A stretch of DNA of 64,000 bases. Source: Megalobrama amblycephala. Taxonomy: Eukaryota; Chordata; Actinopteri; Cypriniformes; Xenocyprididae. Of this stretch, positions 47,560 to 59,172 are shown piece after piece. The stretch spans positions 28,792,068 to 28,856,067 of the forward strand of contig NC_063052.1 in assembly GCF_018812025.1 (NCBI RefSeq). Reading direction: 5' to 3'. The number at the start of each line of letters is the position of its first letter. Within the stretch, counting starts at the first letter, position 1. A model generated the notes under the pieces. That model made no database searches, had not been told where the DNA came from, and worked only from the letters and a program-made list of their open reading frames with translations. The position numbers and the translations under genes were made by a program.

Positions 47560-50118
47560 ACATGGAAAACAAGAAGCTTTAAATACATGAACTAAGGGAA
47601 CACATGACTAAGACAACCAATGAACAACCAGAACTCATAACCACATGACAAGACAATTAACCAATCTTAACATGACACATTCACAAAGGGAACATGTAGC
47701 ATGCAATATGAGGGCAATGGAAGCACATAAACAAACCACCAGCATGAATCAAACTAAAATAAAAGACATGAAATTATGAACATGAAACATAACCATGTGA
47801 CATAACCCTCCCTTCAAAAGGGCAGCTCCTGACGCCCCAACAATCCACCTAAAAAACAACAACCCCAAAACAACAAAAAGTCCAGGAGGGTGGTGCAGTG
47901 GAGGAGGTTCAAGGGGCAGGATGGAGGGCCAGGCCTATGAAGGGGAACTGGACCAGGACAATAGCATGGCAGTCCTAGGCCGTGGAACAGTGACGGGCCT
48001 GGAGCTTCTAGCAGTGTCGGGCCTAGACCATGGAGCAGTGAGTCATGGTGCATTGGCGGACCAGGGCCATAGAGCAATAGCAGACCTGGCAGTGAAGCAA
48101 TGGTGGGCCTGGAGGACCTGGGCCGTGGAGCAGAGGGTCCTGGTACACTGGCAGACCTGGGGCGTGGAGCATTGGTGGACCTAGTCTGTGGAGCATAAGG
48201 TCATGGGCCACTGGAGGACCTGAGTCCACAATTGTTTCTTTCTTGCAAAGGCAAAACATAGTAACTATGCCAATACTGAAACAGACAAAAATGACTATAA
48301 AGTTTTTTTAATGCATTTTTAACAATTTCACATAAATTAACAAGTCAGTTAAAGTGTATTGACCATGTCCACTGTAGGCGAGTTAAGAACCCATGTGCAG
48401 TTTATTGAATCCAACATGAACAAATACAAAACAAAGACTTGACTCTAACAGGAGCAGACTTGACCATGAGGATGAACAGTCTTGACCAAACCACTCACCG
48501 ACAGCAGGGTTACATAACAAAATAGTCCTAGTCCATGGTTACATAACAAAATAGACCTATTCCGAGGAGCATAAGGTCATGGGCCACTGGAGGACCTGAG
48601 CCGTGGTGCAGTGGTGGACCTGGGTGGTGGACTGGACCAGGGGAAACTTGGGCAGACATGATGTGAGGGGGCTCTGGTGAGGCGACCATAATGGCTGGAG
48701 ACTTTGGTGTGGCAGGCATGATGGTTGGAAGCTCCAGTGCGGCAGCCATGACGTGAAGAGTCTCTGAAGTGGTGGCCGATGTGAAGAGGCTCTGGCATGG
48801 ACGCTGTGGCGTGATGAGGGTCCGGCATGGTGGCTATCTTGGCGTGACAAGGCGGTGGTGGCTATCTTGGCCGATGACTCTGGCTCAGCGGCCATCTGGG
48901 CAATGGCAAGCATGATGTGAACAGGCCCTGGCATGACAGGCTTGACGTGAACAGGCTCTGGCTTGGCAGGCTTGACGTGAACAGTCTCTGACTTGGCAGG
49001 CATGACGTGAACAGGCTCTATCTTGATAGGCATGACGTGAACAGGCTCGGGTTTAGCAGACATGAGGTGAACAGGCTCTGGCTTGGCAGGCATGAAGTGA
49101 ACAGGCGTCTGATGTGACAAGTCTTTAGCATGGCAGACATGATGGCTGAGGGCTCTGGCTTGGTAGATACTTGGGAATTGCAGGGTTCCTCTTCCATTGT
49201 CCCCACAGTAAAAGAGGATCCACTCAGTAATAATACAATGTCAATATATCCCGCTAGGAAAAAATGTGTTTTCCCTCCAAGCATCTGGGAACAAATGGGT
49301 TCATTCAAACCCACTTGAAAAATGTCTTTGAGTGTCACATCAATAAAGTCCACCAAGTAATAAAGTCCACCAAGTAACAGAGTCCACAAAAATCTTCTAC
49401 ATAATTCTCTATGGCACGATTGTGTTCATTGTTACGGTCATATATTCTGTAATGACAAAGTCCACTGTAGGCGAGTGAGTTAAGAACCCATGTGCAGTTT
49501 ATTAAATCCAATGTGAATAAATACAAAACATAGACTTGACTCAAACAGGAGCAGACTTGACCATGAGCATGAGCATGTACCTGAGTGTTCCTGGGCGAAT
49601 GTTTAATATTAGCGTGAACCAAGTGGAATATAGAAAGTGATCAGCATGAATGATATTCAAAACGTTAAGCACACACTGCTTTGTTTACGATTTGTGTCTC
49701 CCTATCTAAAATTACAAATATAGATGAATATATATGAAAAATATATATGAAAAAAAATAGACAGTGGTCTCCTTACACGCAGGTGCAGAACGCATGTGTT
49801 GGCTGACAGTCGGCTGTAGTTCTCTTGGTGTGTTCACATGCAAGCGCCGCAAGGCGACAACACAGTTGCTTTTATCAGAGCTGGTACTTTGGCATCTGTT
49901 TTAATGTGTTCCTACCCTAAGACAACCAATGAACAACCAGAAGTCATAACCACATGACAAGACAATGAACCAATCAGAACATGACACATTCACAAAGGGA
50001 ACACATGGCATGAAACATGAGGGCAAGGGAAGCACATAACAAACAAGCAGCATGAATCAAACTACAAAATAAATACATGAAATTATAAACGTGAAACAAA
50101 ACCCAAAACCATGTGACA
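47395..50118 (-). mobile_element. LTR retrotransposon relic, minus strand
   Basis: Two LTR-like blocks share sequence: 47395-47802 and 49453-50118. Read on the minus strand each starts TGTCACATGG or TGTCACATGGTTTTG and ends TTAGTCA or TTTGTCA (TG...CA). On the minus strand a polypurine tract (GAAGGGAGGGT, 47815-47805) sits just upstream of the 47802 LTR, as expected for a 3' LTR. The interior (47816-49452) has no reverse transcriptase or protease motif, only the degenerate tandem-repeat frame and a partial LTR copy at 48360-48527. The 49453 LTR is longer because about 320 bases (49580-49912) are inserted. Confidence 0.7.
48557..49120 (-). pseudogene. tandem PVHVMPAKPE-repeat frame of the LTR element
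   Basis: 187-codon minus-strand frame. Residues 6 to about 75 are seven imperfect copies of a ten-residue unit, typically PVHVMPAKPE (30-base period, about 48905-49105), followed by Ser/His/Pro-rich sequence without motif. No catalytic domain is visible. The repeats suggest slippage within a retroelement's gag-like or non-coding region. I do not assign a function; translation in vivo is doubtful. Confidence 0.55.
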
Positions 50119-52593
50119 TAAACAATTTAAGTCATAACTCAATTTTGACAATGTCAGATGACATGTCAGAATTATTGCATGCATGTTATTAGTAAGTATT
50201 TCCAGGGTTAAAAAAGCTCTTCGAAAAGAGAAAATGTAACCCATTGGTATGGCAATTATGTAACATGTTTCTTGTAAAAGCTTTTACTTTAATTAGAATT
50301 TAGTCTTCACAACTGAGTATGTTTCTTGAAGGTACATCTGTCTCATTATTTATCTCTCCATCTGTGTTCTGCACTTTGTCCCTGTCTGTTATTTTATCTG
50401 CTCTGTTTCATACCCAGACATACTCATTCGCATTCAGCTAGACCAAACACACGTCTGTCTCCTCAGGTAAAAGGTTCCTGCAGTGATGAGAATCTGACCT
50501 CAGAAACTCCTGCACCTATATATGCTGCTTCTCTTACTACACAAATCAAAACCTTCAAGGTGCCCATCATTAGAGAACACACACACTCACAAACACAACA
50601 TAAAACACCCCGCACTGACAGTCCTGGGAAGATGCGGTTGTTCTTCTCAATTTCGGCCCTTCCATTTAAGGAGAAAATGCCTTCAAGCAAAACATGTTTG
50701 TGCACATCTGTCTGTCTTTCATTATCTTTTTTTTCCCCATTCTTTCGCCATCTCTGCTATTAAATGTTTTTCAATTCCAAGGACACTCCACATACAAGTG
50801 AAGATAATCAAGACATTTGGGATTCAAGGGTGATCAAGGGGAAGCCAGATTAAATGTCACATCAAACATACCAGTTTTAATCCAACTCAGCTGCATACTA
50901 TTGAGTAATTAGCCATTCTAACTAATATCATAGTTACACATCTCAAAAAACATTATTGGCTGTGCATTTGTCCATCACAGCAATTGTTCTAATGGTGATG
51001 AAGTGCCTATTCTAATGGCAATAAACCAGACCAGACAGAATCTGTGTAATAGCATTATTCTTTGCTGATGCTGAGGGGAAATTGTGGTAAAATGGGTTAA
51101 ACGAAGCGAATAGTATGGTATTATTATTTATAAGTGAAAGTAACTTTTAACTGAAAAACACAAAAGGAAGGCGTGGTGGATGTAGAACGTCGAGTATTCG
51201 CAATCAGTGTGGATCTGCCTTTAAGCAACTTGTGTGAAGGAGCTCACAGCTGACTTCCTTCAGGCGACACATATGCTGTTCCTCGACCTCCCAGATTGTG
51301 GTGGCATCTTGGTCATTGAGAGATATAAATTGCAGGGAAATATTTTCAGTGATCAGAATTAATTTTTGTAGCATATCCTGACCAGATTTAATGAAAGTGA
51401 ATAAGATTTGGAAATGTTGACCTCTAAAATGGACCATTATAAAAGTATTCCATACTTTGTATTCAAAGTTTTCTGAAGTCATATGATATGCATATGTGAG
51501 GAACAGGTTAGAATTTAAGTCGGCATCCATGGAAAATAATTGCATCTGCTGTAGCCATCGAATCAAGTATTGCTGGCATTAGATGTGCATGGAGATATGA
51601 GAGAAGCAAGGCATTTGGCATCAAAATTTGTCGGCACACCTTTTTTGTAGTCCATTTTTTGGAACTTGGCCGACATGATTGGAAAAGAACTGCGTCAAGA
51701 TTCTACTAAATTCACTTTTTTTGTCCTCTACTGGAAAAATAACAGCATGTGGGTTTTGGATGATGGTGAGTCAGAATTTTCATTATGTTGACCCATTCAG
51801 TTGGTTTTCCATTAACTTTCAATAATGCATTTCAAAGCCCTTGAAAACTTCACTCGTGAAACTAAAGGTCTGGTTGTGTAATCAGCGGCCGTGAATGAGC
51901 TGATGATCTCAGTCTTTGCCCTGGCATCTTTCCCGGGCACGGAGAGGTTCATTAGCCTGTGGTGCACCACCGGAGGGTGTCAGGTTCATCTGTGGGCTCC
52001 CACTCCCAATTATCTTGTACCATTAACAACAATAATACTAATTATGTCTGACACGATGTCACTATTGTATCGCTTGGTGCAGACTGTATTACTCAGACAG
52101 ATGGTGCAACTACCAATGGTCACTAACAGGGATCCTGTTGTTCATTTAGACATTGGAATAAGGTCCAGTTTGGAGCAGCAGCACTAATTAAACCAAGATG
52201 GCTGCCAGATTTTGCCCATATGGATTTTGGCAATCCTTTGTTTGTCAGTTCACGTTAAATGTTAATGACATTGTACCACAATGATAATGATGCTGCTTGG
52301 CACTATTGTGAAGTGGACTAAGAGAAAACCATAATGCAAGTTTTTCTTTGCTAACCATTTTCAGTCAGACATCGAGGATCAGGTAAAGCTACACTTTTTT
52401 TTTTGATTATCTCTAAACGAGTTGTTTTTAAAGACAACCTGCTAGTTGTTTTTGCACAGCTTAATGCTAACTTGCTAATTCCCTCCGTTATTGTCCTATT
52501 GTTGTAAAAAGAAAGAGCAAAGCCTGACTCACAGTCTTAGCTAATTGTCTGTGTGGCCTGATTTTTGGTAGCAAGGGGTTACAAGTATAGCCT
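50119..52593. other. gene-free stretch
   Basis: No exon with reliable boundaries. 50460-50570 has an AG-bounded open segment that I could not match to any family. 51885-52180 is non-repetitive, moderately GC, with AATTATG/TAATTAT-type words and is a candidate conserved noncoding element. Confidence 0.4.
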
Positions 52594-53044
52594 TGTTCAG
52601 ACTGTCAGTCCAAATCCGATTTTTGTGCATATCTGATTGGAAGTGTGAACCAGCAAAAAAAATCACATGAAATCCAATGTTTACAAATCCGTTTTAAGCT
52701 AAATTCATATGTGGTTTGAAAATCCTATTCATATCTAATTTCAGGAAATCCGTCTGACTGCTTTGATCGGATTTTGCGTAACTTTTCTGCCTATGAGTCG
52801 CTTTCTCACACCACATAAAGCGTAAACACGTCAGACATTGTTGCGGAAACAAGGTTGTGTTGTGTTGTCAATGTACTGGTCATGCAGAAAATTATAATAT
52901 AATGGAGACCTCTCAGTGATGAACTGTCTTCACTTCTTTTAATGTGAGGCAGTGATCGAAGCATGGAATAAAGCCGCTCAAGCCAGCCTCTGTCTCTGTC
53001 ACTGCTTCATTAGGAATAATAGTCCAGTGCTGCAGCTACACATC

Positions 53045-54321
53045 GGCCCTGTTTAAACCTGGTATTAAAGGGTTAGTTCACCCAAAAATGAAAATTCTGT
53101 CATTATTTACTCAACCTCATGTCGTTCCAAACCCATAAGACTTTCGTTCTTTGGAATGCAATCTGAGAGCTTTGTGTCCCTCCATAGATAGCCTACGCAA
53201 CTGAAACTTTCATGCTTCAAGAAGTTCATTAAGAGATTGTAAAACTAATCCTTATAAATTGAGTGGTTTAGTCAAATTTTCTGAAGAGACACAATCACTT
53301 TATATGATGAACAGATTTAATTGAGGCTTTTATTCACATGTAAACATTCATCAACTGTCACATCAGTAGTGGTAAAAGGAAGCTCAAGCATGTTTGCTTG
53401 ACGTGCGAGAACCAATGAGGTTCATTCCCGTGTGTTACGCAGCATGTTTGAGCCTCCGGAAGAGGTTGGTTCTCGCGTGTCATTCAGGTTTGGTTGAGCT
53501 TCTGTTTGTTTATGTTCGCTGATCAATGTTTATATGTGAGTAAAAGCCTTAATTAAATCTGTTCATCGTAAAAAGCGATCATGTCTTTTCAGAAAATTTG
53601 GACTAAACCGATCAATTCATATGGATTAGTTTTACAATCTCTTTATGAACTTTTTGAAGCGTCAAAGTTAGCTACCTATGGAGGGACAGATAGTTCACCC
53701 AAAAACTTGGTGAACTATCCCCTGAAGGTGCATTTTGGTCTAATCTGATCACAAGTAGACGACTCTAAATACAGGTGTAAATGTGGTCTAAAACGTTTTG
53801 AGCTTGTCCAATTTCAACCACTTCCAGAGGTATTTGAAAACTCATTAGACCGGATTATTTCATGGTGTAGAATGCGTTCGAACCACCACAAAAGACCCCC
53901 TACTCTCCGCCTACTGACGTAACGCGTAAACATTATTTGTCGGCTGTAAACTTTGACGGCTAAAGACACAATGTTCTCTCACCATTCCTGATTTCTTACA
54001 CACACTCTCCGCGTTCGGCCAGTCTTGCAGCTATCAGAGCAGAAATGAAAGCTGATGCTCTCAGTTTGGTTTTCCGTTGTCTCTGGGCGCGTTCATATGT
54101 AAATTGCGCAAGCTTATTTTGTCCATTAGATTGAAAGATCTGGGTAAAAAAAACATACATTTACCCATGGACCCTCCCCTTGAAGAAATCAGGACCGAAG
54201 TGGGTGAAAGTGGACAAAAGAGACAGATTAAAATACCAGGTGTAAACGGGTATGCGTCTGCCTCGTCCACTTGTGATCCGATCGACCTAGACGCATTTTG
54301 ATGCCAGGTGTAAACAGGGCC
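53045..54321. mobile_element. TIR element with GGCCCTGTTTA ends (middle layer)
   Basis: GGCCCTGTTTAAACCTGG at the left and CCAGGTGTAAACAGGGCC at the right are inverted. The sequence GTGATCCGATCGACC near the right end is typical of this fish MITE family. It is interrupted by the 53065-53723 element close to its left end. Confidence 0.82.
53065..53723. mobile_element. GTTAGTTCACCC palindrome element (inner layer)
   Basis: TTAAAGGGTTAGTTCACCC with CAACCTCATGTCGTTCC follows at the left; the right end GGTGAACTATCCCCTGAA is diverged. Arms pair in the interior (for example GATTGTAAAACTAATCC with GGATTAGTTTTACAATC). Confidence 0.8.
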
Positions 54322-54516
54322 ACAGTCATATTTTAGCAGTGCAAACCCCGCCATGCTGTTTTTGGTGTAGTCCTACCAAAGCAATGTCATTGCCATGGAA
54401 ACCAATGCAGATATGCCAAAAAACAGCTGTGATACTCAGTGAGGACATTTAGATCAGATTCCAATCAGATTCACAAATAATCAGATTTGGACTGACCGTG
54501 TCAGTGTGAACTGACA

Positions 54517-55204
54517 GTATTGCCTGCTAAATGACTAGGCTACCTGTGGAATTTGACTTCATCAAACAACCTACAGAATGGATTTAAACTGAACACATTT
54601 TCTGAAAATCCAAGACTATTTGGTCTTAAGCAGTTTTCTGTAAGAATATAAATCACTTATTGAATTTGTAAGGTGTAAATCTGTTTGAATGTAGCTGCTG
54701 GCATGCTCCTGAGGTGAAGATAAACCCCATTCTGTCTCCCCTAGATCACTCCGTCTGAGAGTGTCAGGATTAAATTCCCTCTGGCTGACACTTGGCTCCA
54801 TGCTGCAGATCAGGATCAGGTGTTCCAGCGCTCCTCCCTGCCCCAGTCATTATAAGCTTAAAGATGACACCCCTCCCAGATCAATGCCTGAGAGCGCCAC
54901 TTGAGGAACACAATATGGACCACTTCTAGGGTTACGGTATGTGGTCTGATTTGTGGTCTGGTAGAAGTTTTGATAGTCTTGTAAATCAAGTCATCCTTAA
55001 AGGAACAGTTCATGAAAAAAATTAAACATTTCAGCAGAGGGGAAGATTATCAGTGACTTTTCAGTTTATTCTTCATACAAGTTTCTCATAATTTCAGAAC
55101 ACTTGAAATATAGTGTGTGAGTCATACGGATTACTTTGGTGGGGCCTTTTTGCATTTGTTTACGCATTACAGGACTTTTAATACAGTAGCAAGAACTTCA
55201 CTCC
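54517..55204. other. gene-free stretch
   Basis: 54690-54910 is non-repetitive and GC-richer (CATGCTCCTGAGG, GCGCTCCTCCCTGCCCC), without an open frame bounded by splice sites. Nothing assigned. Confidence 0.4.
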
Positions 55205-56010
55205 TGGGCAAAAAAATGGGCTACGCCCAAAATTGCTAAACACTAAGCTTTAAATTGTCTTAACTACAAAGTATTGGTCCGAAAATTAGCAAATACTCTA
55301 CTTAAAATTTGTCTTACAGAGCCATTGCTGTCCCTGAAAAAACATCAAATACAGAATGGTTTTTGGCAGAATATGGGAAGTGGTTCAGCAGAGTTGTGTA
55401 GAGTGATGAATCACAATAAGCTGCATGGTGAAACTCCAGAGCCGTGTCTTCGAAAATCTGGTGAGAAGTATAATAATAAATGCATCTCGACCACAGTGAA
55501 GCATGGAGAAAGGGATGTCATTGTGTGGGGAGCCTTTATTGCTGAGCTACATCACTGTGAAAAGTCATTTAATGCTTTGGAGAACAGGAGAATATTGCAG
55601 AATGGCTTGCTTCCCACAATTGAAAAGTTGTTGTCTAAAAAGGAAAGGTCAGATGTTATTTTTCAACAACACAATGCTCCTGCCCAAATTACAAAGACAA
55701 CCAAAAAGTGGCTTGAGAACAAGTCCATCAGGCTCATGTTTTGGCCTAGTCAGAGTCAAGATTTGAACCCTATAGTGAATATTTGGTCTTGCAAAACTCA
55801 AACAAACTGGGAGACATTTTTCATGAACTTATGAACTGTTTGAAGCCATCCATATTGAGTAGAACAACACTGACTCGTCTTCCTGTAAAAAGCTGTCTGC
55901 AAGTTTACACACATGGCTTAAACATTTAAAGAAAACAAAGGGGAAGGCTATTCCATGCCAAGACCATTAAAAGAACACTAAATATTTTGACATTTTTGGC
56001 TTTGTTAGTT
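55205..56010 (+). mobile_element. Tc1-like transposon relic
   Basis: Encloses the transposase frame at 55274-55834. Upstream text TGCTAAACACTAAGC and downstream TCATGATGTCTATTG belong to the element by context. Intact TIRs were not found. Confidence 0.75.
55274..55834 (+). pseudogene. Tc1 transposase, C-terminal half in one unbroken frame
   Basis: 186 codons show the Tc1 order of motifs: CISTTVKHGERDVIVWGAF, VIFQQHNAPAQITK and WPSQSQDLNPIVNIW. In active Tc1 enzymes the second motif is QQDN and the third SPDLNPIENLW; here the catalytic Asp is His and the final Glu of PIE is Val, so catalysis is lost although the frame is open. The N-terminal DNA-binding domain is absent or shifted. Codon wear suggests an old copy that kept its frame by chance. 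Confidence 0.82.
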
Positions 56011-56289
56011 CATGATGTCTATTGTAATGTTACCTTACTGTCAATTGTTACACATGATTCTTGATACGAAGATGGCTGCTGAACCTAAGCGCAGAAAAAC
56101 ACCTTTACTTAAATGCGTGATGCTAAAAGTACATCTATGTAATACTGAATGATAGTTTATGGGTCTCATGTCATTGCTGAACTGTTCGGTTGACTGAAAG
56201 AAGTCATAAATTGGAAGTGGGACATTTTGTTTAGCTTTCACTTTGAGTTCATTCGACATTTTCAGCATCATTAGTGCAGAGATAAACCA

Positions 56290-57574
<1,285 letters not shown>

Positions 57575-57576
57575 TA

Positions 57577-58332
57577 CACTGTAAAAAATGACCGTGATTT
57601 TAACAGTAAAAGACTGTAAAAATGCTGCGGTGAAAAACTGTCAATTGGTTTATAGAAAGTTTCCGTACTATATACGGTGAATAACTGTAATAGATCTAAC
57701 GGTACATTTAATGTAATTTTACGGTAAAATACCGTTAAATTCACAGTTTTTGGAAGTGAAAAATAACAATTCATTGTAAAATTTACAGTGAAAAACCGTA
57801 TATTGACATTCCCACAATTCCCTGCGTGACACTTCACATTTGATATATTTTCGTTGAAATAACTCTGTTTCTTCTTAGTTTTTCTCATTTTTTTCTAATC
57901 AGTTATGTACATTAGGGTTTTATGTTACATCTAATGCTGTTAAATTAATGTTTATTGCATTTTTAAAATTTCATGCATGTTACCATGATGGTGTTTAGCG
58001 TGTGTGTGAATGACACTGTGTGCACCTTCTATATGTTAGTGTTTTCCTTCTCAGCTTGTGGAAAATCTGCTTGTGATGAACTTTGATCATCATGTGACTC
58101 TTATCACCACTGTGTTTGGTGACTGTCAGTGTATTATAAAGGTACAATACAGATATTAGTACTTCATTAGGTTGGTATTAAATTAACATTATATCAGTTA
58201 ATGAAATACGTTATTTTACCGTAAATTTAACAGATTTTTTTTTACGTTGCTACTGTATTTTTTATGGTAAAGTTCTGGCAACCACAGCTGCCGTTTTTTA
58301 CCGTAAATTTTACTGGGATTTTTTTTACAGTG
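57577..58332. mobile_element. TIR element with CACTGTAAAAAA ends and TA duplication
   Basis: Left CACTGTAAAAAATGACCG, right TTTTTTTTACAGTG (inverted), TA at 57575-57576 and 58333-58334. The interior is built from ACAGTAAA and ACCGTAAA words, for example ACGGTAAAATACCGT and TTTACCGTAAATTT. CACTG ends resemble CACTA/EnSpm elements. Non-coding. Confidence 0.85.
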
Positions 58333-58420
58333 TAATTAAAAGTTCATGTTTAGTGCTTGCTATGGCAATTATCACTACAGTATTCCTCATTTGTTTAGGT
58401 TTAAGGATTTTTTCACATTT

Positions 58421-59172
58421 AAAGGGTTAGTTCACCCAAACTAATTTATTACTAACCCTCACATTCATCTTCGGAACACAAATTAAGATATTTTGATGAA
58501 ATCCAAGGGGTTTTTTATCTTCTATTGAAAGCAACAAAATTACCACATTCAAGGTCCAGAAAAGTAGTAATAACATTGTTAAAATGGTCAACGTCTCTAC
58601 AGTTGTTATGAAGTGACCAAGAATATTTTTTGTGCGCAAAAACAAAATGACTTTATTCAACAAATTTGTCTTTGTCATCATTCTGCTAAGCTATTTAAGT
58701 TACAGAGCTTCTGGGTTTACATCCGAACGCCGGCTCAGTATTGCCCGGCTCGTGCGTCAGCATTACACGCATCCGTCGTGCTCCTCACGTGACCAGAACT
58801 GGCCAATACTGAGCCGCCATTCGGACATAAACACGAAAGCAACATAAATAGCTTAGCAGAATGACAGGGAAGAGACAAATTTGTTGAATAAAGTCATAAT
58901 TTTGTTTTTGCACACAAAAAGTATTCCTGTCGTTCATAATATTAAGGTTGATCCACTGCAGTCACGTTGACTATTTTAGTTTTTACTACTTTTCTGGACC
59001 TTGAATGTGGTCATTTTGTTGCTTTCAATAGAGGATAAAAAAAAACTCTTGAATTTCATCAGAATATCTTAATTTGTGTTCCAAAGATGAACGAAGGTCT
59101 TACGGGTGTGGAACGACATGAGGGTGAGTAATTAATGACATAAATTTCATTTTTGGGTGAACTAACCCTTTA
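58421..59172. mobile_element. GTTAGTTCACCC palindrome element, complete
   Basis: AAAGGGTTAGTTCACCCAAA and TTTTTGGGTGAACTAACCCTTTA ends with arms paired over more than 200 bases (GATATTTTGATGAAATCCAAG partners with a TTTCATCAGAATATCTTA block). The centre holds a second inverted pair, GGCTCAGTATTG (58733) with CAATACTGAGCC (58804), around a CpG-rich loop. Confidence 0.88.

Larger units (their letters stand above)
52594..54516. mobile_element. outer TIR element of a three-layer nest
   Basis: TTGTTCAGACTGTCAGTCC with CAAATCCGATTTTTG at the left is mirrored by CAGATTTGGACTGACC and GTCAGTGTGAACTGACAG at the right. It contains the 53045-54321 and 53065-53723 elements. Ends are diverged, so limits are approximate. 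Confidence 0.6.

Noticed and set aside
47260..48524. Pair of similar blocks considered as the two LTRs of one element
   Set aside because: They extend past the LTR edge into unique flank, so they are a segmental duplication; the LTR pair is 47395-47802 and 49453-50118.
50326..50763. 145-codon frame with an AG-bounded segment near 50467-50562, considered as an exon of a neighbouring gene
   Set aside because: No matching partner exon, no protein family recognised, and a weak downstream donor.
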